DNA of 64,000 nt from Oceanobacillus halotolerans (GTDB lineage Bacteria > Bacillota > Bacilli > Bacillales > Amphibacillaceae), in contig NZ_WIXL01000004.1 in assembly GCF_010993955.1 (NCBI RefSeq), forward strand, positions 62,001 through 126,000, in the 5' to 3' direction. Of this stretch, positions 17,513 to 27,471 are shown in pieces. Each line of letters opens with the position of its first letter. The stretch's first letter is position 1. Both the position numbers and the translations under genes were made by a program. The notes below the pieces were generated by a model. It searched no databases, was not told the DNA's origin, and saw nothing but the letters and a program-made list of their open reading frames with translations.

Positions 17513-18379
17513 TTAAGAAGTTTTAAAACCCTCGCCCAACACCTCTGTAGCGTTCATAGCAACGACAAACGCGTTCGGATCAAGGGTTTTGACAATTTGT
17601 GTCAATTTAATGAATTCGTTCTGTGCAACCACACACATGATAATATCTCTGTTTTTATCGGTGTACCCACCAGTCCCTTGAAGAACGGTTACACCACGAT
17701 CAACATCTTCTAACAGCTCTTTTCGAATCACTTCTGCCTTATCTGAAATAATTAACACATTTTTCGACGTATTTAATCCTACCTGAACAAAATCAATCGT
17801 TCTACTTGTCAAAAATAAACCGATTAACGCATATAAACCAGCTTCTAACGAAAAGACGAACGCAGCAGTAGTTACGATCATACCATCAAAAAGTGCTACA
17901 CAAATCCCTAATGGAAGATGTGTAAATTTATGTAAAATTTGTGCTGCTAAATCAATCCCACCTGTAGAAGCTTTCCCACGAAAGACAATACCAAGGCCTA
18001 AACCAACACACATTCCACCAAATATAGCACCTAATAGAGGATTAGGTGTTGCTGCATCAAAACCACTTGTCAACCATACAAAAAAAGGCAAGATAAATGT
18101 CCCTACTAACGTTTTTGCCCCGAAATTTTTCCCAAGGATTATAACACCTGCTATAAAGAGTGGTACATTGAGCGCCCCTTGTACTATAGCTGGTTCCCAA
18201 TTAAATAATTCTTTTGTAATCGTACTAACACCCGCAACTCCACCAGAAGCGATATTATTAGGTAATAAAAACAAATTAAAGGCAAACGCCACAAAAAAGG
18301 AGCCAATAATGACGAAAGCGTATTCAATTACATGAACTAATAATGGAGGCATTGGTTGTCTTCGATATTTTGCAATCAT
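17513..18379 (-). CDS. yvjA: YitT-family membrane protein (YvjA)
   Basis: A 288-residue membrane protein with five to six helices (about 12-205, including NNIASGGVAGVSTITKELF and RGKASTGGIDLAA, the DUF161 repeats) and a cytoplasmic DUF2179 domain (about 210-285). The family is widespread and its function is unsettled. Position between cccB and prfB matches B. subtilis YvjA. AAAGG lies 8 bases upstream of the ATG. Confidence 0.87.
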   Translation of the reverse strand: MIAKYRRQPMPPLLVHVIEYAFVIIGSFFVAFAFNLFLLPNNIASGGVAGVSTITKELFNWEPAIVQGALNVPLFIAGVIILGKNFGAKTLVGTFILPFFVWLTSGFDAATPNPLLGAIFGGMCVGLGLGIVFRGKASTGGIDLAAQILHKFTHLPLGICVALFDGMIVTTAAFVFSLEAGLYALIGLFLTSRTIDFVQVGLNTSKNVLIISDKAEVIRKELLEDVDRGVTVLQGTGGYTDKNRDIIMCVVAQNEFIKLTQIVKTLDPNAFVVAMNATEVLGEGFKTS

Positions 18380-18408
18380 TTTACTCAGCCTTTCCTATAC
18401 AGACGTAA

Positions 18409-18441
18409 GGACAATCCTTTTCACATTTAATCGGATTGTCC
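18409..18441 (-). terminator. terminator after prfB
   Basis: GGACAATCC and GGATTGTCC form a perfect 9-base stem 8 bases past the prfB stop. The T-run is weak. Confidence 0.65.
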
Positions 18442-18448
18442 CCGTTTA

Positions 18449-19556
18449 TTAGTCAATTTGTGATCGTAGGTACGCGTCTATAAATGGGTCTAACTCACCA
18501 TCTAAGACACCTTGTGCATTCCCAACTTCTTCATTGGTTCGATGATCTTTTACCATTGTATATGGATGAAAGACATATGACCGAATTTGACTCCCCCAGC
18601 CAATTTCTTTTTGCTCGCCACGAATATCCGCTAATTCTTGTTGTTGGCGCTCGATTTCATATTGGTATAACTTTGCTTTTAACATTTTCATTGCTGTTTC
18701 ACGGTTTTTAATTTGGGAACGCTCAGATTGGCATGTGACAACTGTGTTAGTTGGTAAGTGGGTAATACGTACTGCCGAATCAGTTGTATTTACATGCTGT
18801 CCTCCTGCACCACTTGCACGATACGTATCTATATTAATATCTTCTGTTTTAATTTCAATGTCCACATCATCTGACATTTCAGGTAAGACATCACAGGATG
18901 CAAAAGATGTATGACGACGTCCGGAAGAGTCAAATGGGGAGATACGTACAAGACGATGTACCCCTTTTTCCGCCTTTAAATAGCCATAGGCATTATGTCC
19001 CTTAATGTGTAATGTAACACTTTTAACACCTGCTTCATCACCAGGTAAATAATCTAATGTCTCAACGGTAAAACCTCTCTGTTCTGCCCAGCGCTGATAC
19101 ATGCGTAACAACATACTAGCCCAGTCTTGGGATTCTGTCCCACCAGCACCTGGATGTAATTCCAGGATCGCATTGTTCGCATCATATGGTTCACTTAATA
19201 ACATCTGTAATTCAAAATCATTGATGGCATCCCGTAGAGTTGTAATATCTTTTTCTAACTCTTGATACAGCTCAGTATCATTCTCTTCTTTTACAAGTTC
19301 ATAAGATACATCCAGATTTTCTAGGTCTTCCTCTAATTTATCAAATGTATTCACATAAGCCTTTAGCCCATTCGTTTCATTGATAACCTTTTGTGCATTA
19401 TCTTGATTATCCCAAAAGTCTGGTTCTGTCATTTGTACTTCTAATTCACCAATACGTTCTCTCTTCGTATCTAAGTCAAAGAGACCCCCTAAATTCTTGA
19501 ATTCGTGTTGCCATTTGGTCCAATTCTTGTTTGATTTCAACAAGTTCCAATTCCAT
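18449..19556 (-). CDS. prfB: peptide chain release factor 2, with programmed +1 frameshift
   Basis: RF2 reads UGA and UAA stop codons. The true start is ATG 19556, preceded by GAGGTG. The first 26 codons end at an in-frame TGA (19478-19476); the sequence across it is AGGGGGTCTCTTTGAC, the classical autoregulatory site with an internal Shine-Dalgarno and the slippery CTT-TGA. A +1 shift joins it to the 342-codon main frame, giving a 368-residue protein. The codon-recognition tripeptide SPF (in [10 protein letters not shown]) and the peptidyl-hydrolysis motif [10 protein letters not shown] are present. A naive ORF call would start at 19543 in the wrong frame with a false N-terminus. Confidence 0.95.
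19474..19491 (-). promoter_or_regulatory. prfB recoding site
   Basis: AGGGGGTCTCTTTGAC reads on the minus strand across the in-frame TGA; low RF2 lets ribosomes slip +1 and make more RF2. Confidence 0.93.
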
Positions 19557-19609
19557 CACCTCTATTAATATCTAAAGCTTTTATGAAACATATGTCGTGT
19601 GAGAATACT

Positions 19610-19674
19610 CCCGTAAAAGGGAAGACGCACTAAAAAACACTAAGCGAGTGTTGTGCTCTCTTCCCTTTTTCGTG
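19610..19674. terminator. hairpin between secA and prfB
   Basis: Nested inverted repeats GGGAAGA/TCTTCCC, GCAC/GTGC and ACACT/AGTGT with short T-runs on either strand; likely ends secA transcripts before prfB. Confidence 0.65.
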
Positions 19675-19744
19675 GCTATTAATAACTTGACATCATCAAA
19701 CCTTAAATGTCAACGAATCCCTTCGTGGCACTTGTGACATACTA

Positions 19745-22258
19745 TTATCTACCATGGCAGTTTTTGTATTTTTTACCACTTCCACATGGGCATGGATCAT
19801 TTCGACCTATGTTCTCTTTTTTTACATATGGCTTACGTTTCTTTTGCTTTTCTTCTTGTCCACCAGAAACAGCTTGTGTATTTTTTACTACTGCTTCACG
19901 TTGTAGGTTATCACGAATTTGTGCCTTCATGACATAACGGGCAACTTCTTCTTCAATGTTTGCAACCATTTCTTCAAACATGGAGAAGCCTTCCATTTGG
20001 TATTCACGTAAAGGATCATTTTGTCCATATGCTCGTAAATGAATTCCCTGACGTAATTGATCCATCTGATCGATATGATCCATCCATTTCGTATCAACAG
20101 TACGTAAAAGAATAACTTTTTCAAATTCCCGCATTTGCTCTGATGATAATTCTTCTTCTTTTTCATCGTAACGCGCACGGATTTTTTTCATGATAACATC
20201 GGTAATTTCTTCTGGTTCTTTTCCTTTAATATCGTTAACCGTAATATCTTCTTGCTCTAACAGGTTCCCGTGTAGATACTCAATAATAGCATCTAAGTTC
20301 CATTCTTCTTCTACATCATCCTGTGTATGACTTGCTACCACACGTTCCACTGTCGAAACGATCATATTTTCAATAATTTCACGTAAATCTTCATCTGCAT
20401 CTATCACTTCAAAGCGTTGTTTATAAATAATTTCACGTTGCTCACGTAGCACATCATCGTATGAAAGTACTGTCTTACGTGCATCAAAGTTATTTCCTTC
20501 TACCCGTTTTTGTGCCGATTCTACCGCACGAGAAACCATCTTACTTTCAATCGGTTGTGAGTCATCCATTCCTAATCGTTCCATCATGTTCCGTAAATTA
20601 TCAGAGCCAAAACGACGCATTAATTCATCTTCCATCGATAGGAAAAATTGAGACATACCAGGGTCACCTTGACGACCTGCACGTCCACGCAGCTGGTTAT
20701 CAATACGACGGGATTCATGTCGCTCTGTCCCGATAACAGCAAGACCGCCTAGCTCTTTAACACCTTCTCCTAATTTAATATCTGTACCACGACCGGCCAT
20801 GTTTGTTGCGATCGTAACCGCACCTTTTTGACCAGCATTTTCGATGATTTCGGCTTCCCGATAATGGTTCTTTGCGTTTAATACATTATGCTTTACGCCT
20901 GCTTTTTTCAACAACTTAGAAATGATTTCAGATGTTTCTACAGCAACAGTTCCGACCAATACTGGTTGACCGATTTCATACTTTTCTTTAATTGTATCAA
21001 CGACGGCACGTAGCTTCCCTTCCATTGTCTTGTAAATCATATCTGCTTTATCATCACGGATAATTTGTTTGTTCGTTGGAATCGCAATAACATCCATATT
21101 ATAAATGTTACGAAATTCCTCTTCTTCTGTTTTTGCTGTACCTGTCATCCCTGATAATTTTTTGTACATACGGAAAAAGTTCTGGAAGGTAATCGATGCA
21201 AGCGTCATGCTTTCATTTTGGATTTGCAAGCCCTCTTTTGCCTCGATCGCTTGGTGTAGACCATTACTATAGCGACGTCCTTTCATTAAACGTCCAGTAA
21301 ATTGGTCAACAATCACTACTTCTGCATCTTGTACAACATAATCGGTATCTCGATGCATCGATACATGTGCCTTAAGTGCTTGGTTAATATGATGAATCAA
21401 GGATACATGGTTAAGATCAAACAAATTCTCAATTCCAAAATAGTTTTCTGCTTTATTGATCCCTTCCTCTGTTAATTGAACCCCTTTGGTTTTCTCATCA
21501 TACGTATAATCTGTTTCATTCGCTAGTGTTCTTACAAACGCATTTGCCTGTTGATACATGGTTGCTGACTTTTGTGCTGTACCTGAGATAATTAATGGTG
21601 TTCTAGCTTCATCAATTAAGATTGAGTCCACCTCATCAATGATTGCAAAATTTAGTGGACGCTGCACCATTTGTTCTTTATAAAGCACCATATTATCTCG
21701 TAAATAGTCAAAGCCAAATTCATTATTCGTACCATACGTAATATCACAATAATAGGCTTCTCGTTTTTCCTCTTTAGACAACCCATTTCCATTCAATCCC
21801 ACGGTTAAACCGAGGAATTCGAATAATTGTCCCATTTCTTTCGCATCACGATCTGCCAAGTATTCATTAACGGTGATAATATGCACACCTTTTCCTGCTA
21901 TTGCATTTAAGTATGCCGGCATAGTAGAAGCCAGTGTTTTCCCTTCCCCCGTTTTCATTTCTGCAATATTTCCTTCATGAAGGGCTATTGCTCCATATAA
22001 TTGGACAGGGAATGGACGCATTTTTAATACTCGCTTAGCAGCCTCACGAACAACTGCATACGCTTCTACTAGCATATCATCTAAGCTTTCTCCATTTGCA
22101 TATCGTTCCTTGAATTCCTCTGTTTTATTTTGTAATTCGGTATCTGATAATTTTTCGATTTCTGGTTCTAACGCTTCTATTTGATCAGCTTTTTTCTGTA
22201 GGCGATTTAGCTGTTTTTGATTTCCATCACCAAAAATTTTCTTTAATATCCCAGCCAT
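19745..22258 (-). CDS. secA: preprotein translocase ATPase SecA
   Basis: The motor of Sec protein export, 837 residues. Walker A is EMKTGEGKT (99-107), followed by the DEAD-like [14 protein letters not shown] block, [13 protein letters not shown] and [13 protein letters not shown]. The C-terminus has the zinc/SecB-type tail [19 protein letters not shown]. It would export nearly all secreted proteins encoded in this window, including NirK, TasA and the M23 hydrolase. Length matches the Bacillus protein. An F1 repeat and about 340 bases without visible features lie upstream. Confidence 0.98.
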   Translation of the reverse strand: MAGILKKIFGDGNQKQLNRLQKKADQIEALEPEIEKLSDTELQNKTEEFKERYANGESLDDMLVEAYAVVREAAKRVLKMRPFPVQLYGAIALHEGNIAEMKTGEGKTLASTMPAYLNAIAGKGVHIITVNEYLADRDAKEMGQLFEFLGLTVGLNGNGLSKEEKREAYYCDITYGTNNEFGFDYLRDNMVLYKEQMVQRPLNFAIIDEVDSILIDEARTPLIISGTAQKSATMYQQANAFVRTLANETDYTYDEKTKGVQLTEEGINKAENYFGIENLFDLNHVSLIHHINQALKAHVSMHRDTDYVVQDAEVVIVDQFTGRLMKGRRYSNGLHQAIEAKEGLQIQNESMTLASITFQNFFRMYKKLSGMTGTAKTEEEEFRNIYNMDVIAIPTNKQIIRDDKADMIYKTMEGKLRAVVDTIKEKYEIGQPVLVGTVAVETSEIISKLLKKAGVKHNVLNAKNHYREAEIIENAGQKGAVTIATNMAGRGTDIKLGEGVKELGGLAVIGTERHESRRIDNQLRGRAGRQGDPGMSQFFLSMEDELMRRFGSDNLRNMMERLGMDDSQPIESKMVSRAVESAQKRVEGNNFDARKTVLSYDDVLREQREIIYKQRFEVIDADEDLREIIENMIVSTVERVVASHTQDDVEEEWNLDAIIEYLHGNLLEQEDITVNDIKGKEPEEITDVIMKKIRARYDEKEEELSSEQMREFEKVILLRTVDTKWMDHIDQMDQLRQGIHLRAYGQNDPLREYQMEGFSMFEEMVANIEEEVARYVMKAQIRDNLQREAVVKNTQAVSGGQEEKQKKRKPYVKKENIGRNDPCPCGSGKKYKNCHGR

Positions 22259-22602
22259 ATAAACGCTCCTTCATTTATTCTATCACTTTGCCACATGTGC
22301 TTTTCACCGTTGTATGCATGTCGTTTTATCCTGTATAATACTGCCTGTTCTCAAAATGCAGAACATCCTTGCAATAGTTTCGTACATGCCTTCATTGTCC
22401 TGTGCATCGTTAAGGGTGGAAAAAGAGACCCAGGACGGAAATGAGTAGCCATTAAATGTTGATTTTTCCTTCTATCAGTGTTGAGTACGCACTGATTTGA
22501 AGGCTTACTTTATACTTTAGTCCATTATTAATCATAACATTCTCTAAAGTAATATGACAACTGTAGATAGTAGGTATAATTTTTCATTTTTATACATAAA
22601 TT

Positions 22603-23093
22603 AAGGTTGTTTTCTAAAAGATTGTTGCTTTCTAGTATGAAACGTCATGCGTATAAGATGTTTTATGCGTAATAAAATTAAAGCCGTTGATTTCCACTTC
22701 GGACAGTCGCTTTCCGCGGACAACGCTTCAGCTTCCTCGGAAGCAAAAACCGCTTCCTGTGGGATCTTCAGCTGTTGTTTTTCCGCAGGAGTCGACTGTC
22801 CTACGCTCCAATCAACTATCGTATTGATCATATCAGTGAAGGAAATACACGGAGACTCCTGCGGGAATAATGGCCTAGGTGAGACCCCGCAGAGCGAAAA
22901 GCTCGAGGGGGCTCATCAGCCACCCGCGGTAAAGTAGACACTGTGAAAACGTAAAGTTTGAACAGATGTCGCACTTATGCCCCTGGTTAAAGCGAAGTGT
23001 ATTTCCGGAACGGGTAAACGCTCTAAACATCGCTTATTGCACATTATATAGATTATGCGTCGTAGAAAACAACAAAGTATGCGAAAAAAAGCC
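22603..23093. repeat. F1 long inverted-repeat element, copy d
   Basis: The most compact F1 copy. The left arm starts AAGGTTGTTTTCTAAAAG and holds TTTCCGCGGACAACGC and TTTTTCCGCAGGAGTCG; the right arm holds GAGACTCCTGCGGGAATAAT and CACCCGCGGTAAAGTAG and ends CAAAGTATGCGAAAAAAAGCC. Centre near 22825. 22259-22600 upstream of secA holds no feature I can support beyond presumed promoter sequence. Confidence 0.8.
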
Positions 23094-23099
23094 TAAATT

Positions 23100-23136
23100 A
23101 AAAAGGCGATCCCACAAAAGTAGGACCACCTATGAT
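23100..23136 (-). terminator. terminator after hpf
   Basis: On the minus strand GGTGGTCC pairs with GGGATCGCC (with wobble) and is followed by TTTTT. Confidence 0.65.
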
Positions 23137-23142
23137 TGGGTA

Positions 23143-23700
23143 TTATTTATTTGGTTCGATTAACCCGTATTTTCCATCTTTACGACGGTAAACTACATTC
23201 GTTTCGCTTGTATCAGCGTTCGTAAAGACATAAAATGCATGACCAAGCATATCCATTTGTAATACTGCTTCTTCGGAATCCATTGGTTTTAGATCAAAGC
23301 GCTTGGTTCGAACAATTTCAATTTCATCGCTTTCTATTTCATCTTGTTGTTTTCTAGCTTCATTTTCTAATTCTGCAAATATGTGTTTTGGAGAACCTTC
23401 TTGTTTAAATTTACGATTTACCTTTGTTTTATATTTACGGATTTGTCGTTCTAATTTGTCAACTACAAGATCGATCGCAGCATACATATCTGCATGATCT
23501 TCTTCTCCACGTAATAAAAGGTCCCTCATTGGAATCGTAACTTCAATTCGTTGTTCATCATTATAGACACTTAAATTTACATGTACATCTGAGGTTGGCG
23601 TTGTATCGAAGTAACGCTCTAATTTCCCAATCTTCTTCTCGACATAGTCTTTTAAAGCATTCGTCACCTCAAGATTTTCACCACGTATGTTAAAATTCAT
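23143..23700 (-). CDS. hpf: long-form ribosome hibernation promoting factor
   Basis: HPF-long dimerises 70S ribosomes into inactive 100S particles in stationary phase or stress. The 185-residue protein has the S30AE RNA-binding domain (about 1-100) and the C-terminal dimerisation domain (about 125-180, RTKRFDLKPMDSEEAVLQM and VVYRRKDGKYGLIEP). It lies between secA and the fliDST genes, as yvyD does in B. subtilis. Upstream is a sigma-B-like promoter, in keeping with stress control of yvyD. Confidence 0.95.
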   Translation of the reverse strand: MNFNIRGENLEVTNALKDYVEKKIGKLERYFDTTPTSDVHVNLSVYNDEQRIEVTIPMRDLLLRGEEDHADMYAAIDLVVDKLERQIRKYKTKVNRKFKQEGSPKHIFAELENEARKQQDEIESDEIEIVRTKRFDLKPMDSEEAVLQMDMLGHAFYVFTNADTSETNVVYRRKDGKYGLIEPNK

Positions 23701-23742
23701 AAAAGTGTCCTCCTTTCATCCTTATATATATAGTATACTACG

Positions 23743-23768
23743 TTTCCCCTAAGAATTCCTGCATAAAC
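23743..23768 (-). promoter_or_regulatory. sigma-B-like promoter of hpf, plus a sigma-A -10
   Basis: On the minus strand GTTTAT (23768-23763), 14 bases, GGGAAA (23748-23743) fits the sigma-B pattern GTTTAA-N12-15-GGGWAW. TATACT just downstream could be a sigma-A -10. Direct B. subtilis precedent exists for yvyD. Confidence 0.55.
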
Positions 23769-23918
23769 TAGCTACATTTTTGTTAACGTTTGTCGAATTT
23801 TGCAGGAAAACGATCTGAAATAAGTTGACAACAGTATTTAGAACGAAAGAATGGGTTTACTTTATGGGAATACAAGTACAAGAAGCTTGCTCTGTTACCT
23901 TTTTCCCTTTACTGATAC

Positions 23919-23955
23919 AAAAAACGGAAACAGATAAGTCTGCTCTGTTCCCGTA
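23919..23955 (-). terminator. terminator of the fliD-fliS-fliT genes
   Basis: On the minus strand GGAACAGA and TCTGTTTCC are followed by GTTTTTT, about 95 bases past fliT. The 23701-24047 gap otherwise holds the hpf promoter. Confidence 0.75.
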
Positions 23956-24047
23956 CCGTGAGCTTTTATGTTTGTTTCGTCACTGAGATGTGTTTTCTTC
24001 TGTTTCTTTTATATGAATTTTCTCTTAACAAACCCAATACATATGAA

Positions 24048-24401
24048 TTATTTTTTACGATCATAAAACATACCGTCCATCGTTTGGACATGCTTATATG
24101 GATTAGTGTAAGATTGATTGGATTTCTTTTGCTGCTTCATTTGTTTCATTTCTTGTTTTAAGTCAGCAAAAAGTGTATCCATCTTCTGTTTTATATTTTC
24201 ATTAAGATCCACAATTTGGTTTCCAGTTGTTTTTTCCTCTTCTGTAAACGGTGGGTTGAGCTCGTCTAAATAAACAGCACGTTCTTCAATCAAACGATTT
24301 ACCTCTGTAATGATTTCTTCTCGGTTTTTAGAGGTTGATGTATTGAGCACCTTATCTAATTCTTTTGTAATGTCGTAAAGTTGGGTGATTGCAGGATTCA
24401 T
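24048..24401 (-). CDS. fliT: flagellar chaperone FliT
   Basis: A 117-residue, helical, charged protein; the C-terminus YTNPYKHVQTMDGMFYDRKK is typical of Bacillus FliT. FliT is an export chaperone, in B. subtilis for the filament cap protein FliD. Its ATG overlaps the fliS stop by 4 bases, indicating coupled translation. Primary sequence is weakly conserved in this family, so the call rests on position as well. Confidence 0.83.
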   Translation of the reverse strand: MNPAITQLYDITKELDKVLNTSTSKNREEIITEVNRLIEERAVYLDELNPPFTEEEKTTGNQIVDLNENIKQKMDTLFADLKQEMKQMKQQKKSNQSYTNPYKHVQTMDGMFYDRKK

Positions 24402-24793
24402 ACTTTAGCACCTTGTCCATATTTGTTTTTCCTTGTTTGAAGAATGACTTGTTTCCATGTATCACGAAATTCTGTTGTAAGTTGTAGCACTTCTTCTAAT
24501 GCTTCCATTTCGTTATGGATGTTTCCTTCTCGTAGTCTATGTGTCATATATTCATACAATGGTAACATTTGCTGGGAGATTTCAATTTTCGTATCTAACG
24601 TAATCATTAATTCATGAATTATTTTTTGCGCCTTTTGGATATTTGTGTTCTTTGCTTCATAATTGTTGTTTTGTATATCTTTTATAGCTTGTTTGATGAA
24701 CTTTATACATCCGTTATATAGCATAAGGGTCAATTCACCTGGTGAAGCAGTATTAACAGAATTATTTTGATAAGCTTGATATTGCTTGTTCAT
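24398..24793 (-). CDS. fliS: flagellin export chaperone FliS
   Basis: A 131-residue helical chaperone that binds flagellin in the cytoplasm before export. The N-terminal YQAYQNNSVNTASPGELTLMLYNGCIKFI is the FliS signature. It is cotranscribed with fliD (31 bases upstream) and overlaps fliT. Its client flagellin is not encoded in this window. Confidence 0.95.
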   Translation of the reverse strand: MNKQYQAYQNNSVNTASPGELTLMLYNGCIKFIKQAIKDIQNNNYEAKNTNIQKAQKIIHELMITLDTKIEISQQMLPLYEYMTHRLREGNIHNEMEALEEVLQLTTEFRDTWKQVILQTRKNKYGQGAKV

Positions 24794-24824
24794 TGGTATT
24801 CCAACTCCTTTTTCGTACGTCTAG

Positions 24825-26327
24825 TTACATCATGCCGCCACCGAATTGGGACATTAGTTGTTGGGATTGGGTGTTCATTCGTTGTATTGCCGTTTCCATT
24901 TCGGTAAATTGATTCCAATAACGATTTTCCTTTTGTACTAATCGATCTTCAAAAGCAGCAATCCGATCATTAATATCTTTCAGACGTTTACCAAGAGTAT
25001 ATCCCTCTAAGGTATCGGTACCTTTTCCAGCGCGATTTTCAATTTGACTGATAGTGGATCCCACTGCATCTTCTAGTCGATTGACTAATCCCCTGCTTTC
25101 CCCATCATCACTATTGGAAAAAAGCCTGTGCACATCATCTGGATTATTACGTAAGGCGTCTTTTAAGGTATCTTCGTCCACTTCTAGTTTTCCGCCATCT
25201 AAATAGTCACTTGTGGTGCTAATACCAATTTGGGTTAAAGACTGATATTCTCCACCAGTATCTACCGTTTCATACCAGCTTTGACGCAAGGAAAGTAATC
25301 CGTTCGAAATAGCCGATTCCCCACGGAGAATGCCACTTTGGGCCTTTTCTTCCCATAGTTCAATTTCCTTCTCAGACATTTCTTCTTTTTGTTCATCTGT
25401 TAAAGGCGGATAATCTCGAAACCTTTCTTCTTGTTGGGTTCCATTTAATGTATCAACCACTTCATTATATTTATCGACAAACTCCATAATAGAATCAAAG
25501 GCTGCATCAACATCATTGGAAACAGTTAGATTGGCAGATCCAGTATCGTTAAATTGAAAATTAACGCCATTTAGCTCGTAGGAATTGTTTTTAGAGGTCA
25601 TTTCCACACCATTATAATAGAAAGTAGCGTTTTCCCCGCCTCGTTCACCTATTAGATCACCGTTTTCATCAGTGATTGGATCACCGTTTTCGTCAATTCC
25701 ACTACTTAACTTTAATACATCTGTGAAAAAGGTATTTCCGTCAAATTCGATTTCATTTCCATCTTCATTATAATCACCTGTTCTAGTTGCCTCCATGATC
25801 ACCTTGTTTGATTGTGCATCATAAAAAGCACGTACATCATTATCATCATCTGAGATACGTTTTAATACATCATTTATCGTATCACCTTCATTTATTTCAA
25901 CCTTATGTTCTCTCTCTTCCCCGTTCTTATCGTATGTTTTAAATTCGTAAATACCAGTATGATCATCTAATGACTCTGTTACATCCAAGTCTAATTCCTC
26001 TGCACTTATATTAATAGCCGACGTAGCAAGACTCTCTACTTCAATCTGATAAAAGCCCTCTGGAGTGCTTGATCCAGCTGTTGCAGAAATTGCACTCTCA
26101 TTTGAGGAATTTACTGTTTTTGAATTGTACGTACTGCTCATCTTCATATTTAGCATCATATCATCTAATGATGCTAATTCTTTATTAACATCACGAAAAG
26201 CATCACGCTGCCATTCTAGTTTGGTCTGGTCCTGTTGCATTTTCTGGAGTGGCATTCTCTCTGCTTCCATTAGTTTATTAACGAGCTGATCAATGTCCAT
26301 CCCAGATGCTAAACCACCAATACGCAT
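24825..26327 (-). CDS. fliD: flagellar filament cap protein FliD
   Basis: FliD caps the growing filament and folds flagellin subunits. The 500-residue protein begins MRIGGLASGMDIDQLVNKLM (FliD_N) and has coiled ends; FliD_C spans about 250-490, with LSLRQSWYET and LTQIGISTT. The middle is rich in Asp, Asn and Glu (for example ENGDPITDENGDLIG), suggesting an acidic secreted surface. It lies 13 bases after flaG. Confidence 0.95.
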   Translation of the reverse strand: MRIGGLASGMDIDQLVNKLMEAERMPLQKMQQDQTKLEWQRDAFRDVNKELASLDDMMLNMKMSSTYNSKTVNSSNESAISATAGSSTPEGFYQIEVESLATSAINISAEELDLDVTESLDDHTGIYEFKTYDKNGEEREHKVEINEGDTINDVLKRISDDDNDVRAFYDAQSNKVIMEATRTGDYNEDGNEIEFDGNTFFTDVLKLSSGIDENGDPITDENGDLIGERGGENATFYYNGVEMTSKNNSYELNGVNFQFNDTGSANLTVSNDVDAAFDSIMEFVDKYNEVVDTLNGTQQEERFRDYPPLTDEQKEEMSEKEIELWEEKAQSGILRGESAISNGLLSLRQSWYETVDTGGEYQSLTQIGISTTSDYLDGGKLEVDEDTLKDALRNNPDDVHRLFSNSDDGESRGLVNRLEDAVGSTISQIENRAGKGTDTLEGYTLGKRLKDINDRIAAFEDRLVQKENRYWNQFTEMETAIQRMNTQSQQLMSQFGGGMM

Positions 26328-26340
26328 TGGTTATCCTCCT

Positions 26341-26706
26341 TTACACCTTCTCATCTACTAAAAACCCAGCAAATTCTGCCATTGCTGCATACATATCAAG
26401 CATTTTCTTTGGGGGAATCTCTTTTATGACTTCATCTGTCTTCGAATCAATCACGGTCACATAATATTCTTCTAACTTTTCATGAAGCTCAAACTTCAAA
26501 TTAGTTCGGATAGGTTCTGTCATTTCGTTCAGCTTGGAAACAACATCCTGAGCTGTTTCCGTTTTTGGTTCCTGTTGAATGACTAATTTGCTTTGATCTT
26601 TATCATCTTCATTTGTTTTCTTTTTTGCCTGATCTGACACTATTTGTTTTGTCTGTTCAATCTGTTGCAAGGGGTGCGATCCAGCTTTTACTTCATCTAA
26701 TCTCAT
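26341..26706 (-). CDS. flaG: FlaG family protein (YvyC)
   Basis: A 121-residue protein with a polar N-terminus and the FlaG domain at about 60-118 (FELHEKLEEYYVTVIDSKTDEVIKEIPPKKMLDMYAAM). FlaG proteins influence filament length or number by unknown means. In B. subtilis hag stands immediately upstream; here only 66 bases separate flaG from csrA. A sigma-D promoter in that gap probably drives flaG-fliDST. Confidence 0.9.
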   Translation of the reverse strand: MRLDEVKAGSHPLQQIEQTKQIVSDQAKKKTNEDDKDQSKLVIQQEPKTETAQDVVSKLNEMTEPIRTNLKFELHEKLEEYYVTVIDSKTDEVIKEIPPKKMLDMYAAMAEFAGFLVDEKV

Positions 26707-26741
26707 TGCCCATGCATCTCCTTATGCTATTCTTTTTTCTT

Positions 26742-26768
26742 TTATCGGCAAAACAGATCATTTCTTAA
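26742..26768 (-). promoter_or_regulatory. sigma-D promoter upstream of flaG
   Basis: On the minus strand TTAA (26768-26765), 15 bases, GCCGATAA (26749-26742) matches the flagellar consensus TAAA-N15-GCCGATAT. Confidence 0.75.
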
Positions 26769-26772
26769 ACGA

Positions 26773-27003
26773 TTATTGATGATCTTTTTTAGCTTGGAGT
26801 AGATTAAGCACATCCACTGATATATTTGCAGCTTCATTATTTTGCTGTTGAATATCAAGATAAATCTCCTTACGATGAATATCAACTGACCTTGGTGCAT
26901 CAATCCCTAACTTAATTTGATCCCCTTCGATTGCAAGCACTTTAATTTCGATGTCATCTCCAATTTGGATAGCCTCGTTCTTCTTTCTTGTTAAAATTAA
27001 CAT
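26773..27003 (-). CDS. csrA: carbon storage regulator CsrA
   Basis: A 76-residue RNA-binding translational repressor: [20 protein letters not shown] and [16 protein letters not shown] are diagnostic. In Bacillus it blocks hag translation and is sequestered by FliW. The fliW stop and csrA start overlap (TAATG), so the two are coupled. It ends just before the sigma-D promoter, where hag would be expected. Confidence 0.96.
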   Translation of the reverse strand: MLILTRKKNEAIQIGDDIEIKVLAIEGDQIKLGIDAPRSVDIHRKEIYLDIQQQNNEAANISVDVLNLLQAKKDHQ

Positions 27004-27443
27004 TACGATTCTCCTTTCACTTTGGGAGCAATCGAAGCTTTACTAGGATAATCATCGATATTTAAAATATATTGTTTGCCAAATTGATTTGCTGCATTAA
27101 TGATAATAGGGGCTTTCAAGTTTAATGTACTGTTTTCAAAGGGTTGCTTCAATGTCACAATTGATAGTACAACTACATCTTTTGAATCCTTTATCGCCAA
27201 AGGATCTATAATGCTATCATCTAGTTCAAAAGTATATGATTGATAAAAATGATAAGGATTTGTCACGATGAAAGCGACATCCTTTGTATGTATGGATTGG
27301 AGCACTTGAAATACTGGGTTTTCAGGTAAATCGAGTAATACAAACTTTGTCTCTTCTATAAATCCAGGTAACCCAGTTGGAAATTGAATTACTTTTTCAC
27401 GATCAATCGTTAATTCTCCTAAGTATTTGGTTTGAACATTCAT
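27003..27443 (-). CDS. fliW: flagellar assembly factor FliW
   Basis: A 146-residue protein that binds either flagellin or CsrA and so couples flagellin level to its own translation. The family features [19 protein letters not shown] and [16 protein letters not shown] are visible. It overlaps csrA by one base and follows yviE by 28 bases. Confidence 0.94.
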   Translation of the reverse strand: MNVQTKYLGELTIDREKVIQFPTGLPGFIEETKFVLLDLPENPVFQVLQSIHTKDVAFIVTNPYHFYQSYTFELDDSIIDPLAIKDSKDVVVLSIVTLKQPFENSTLNLKAPIIINAANQFGKQYILNIDDYPSKASIAPKVKGES

Positions 27444-27471
27444 TATATGTCACCCTTCTAATCAACAATTT

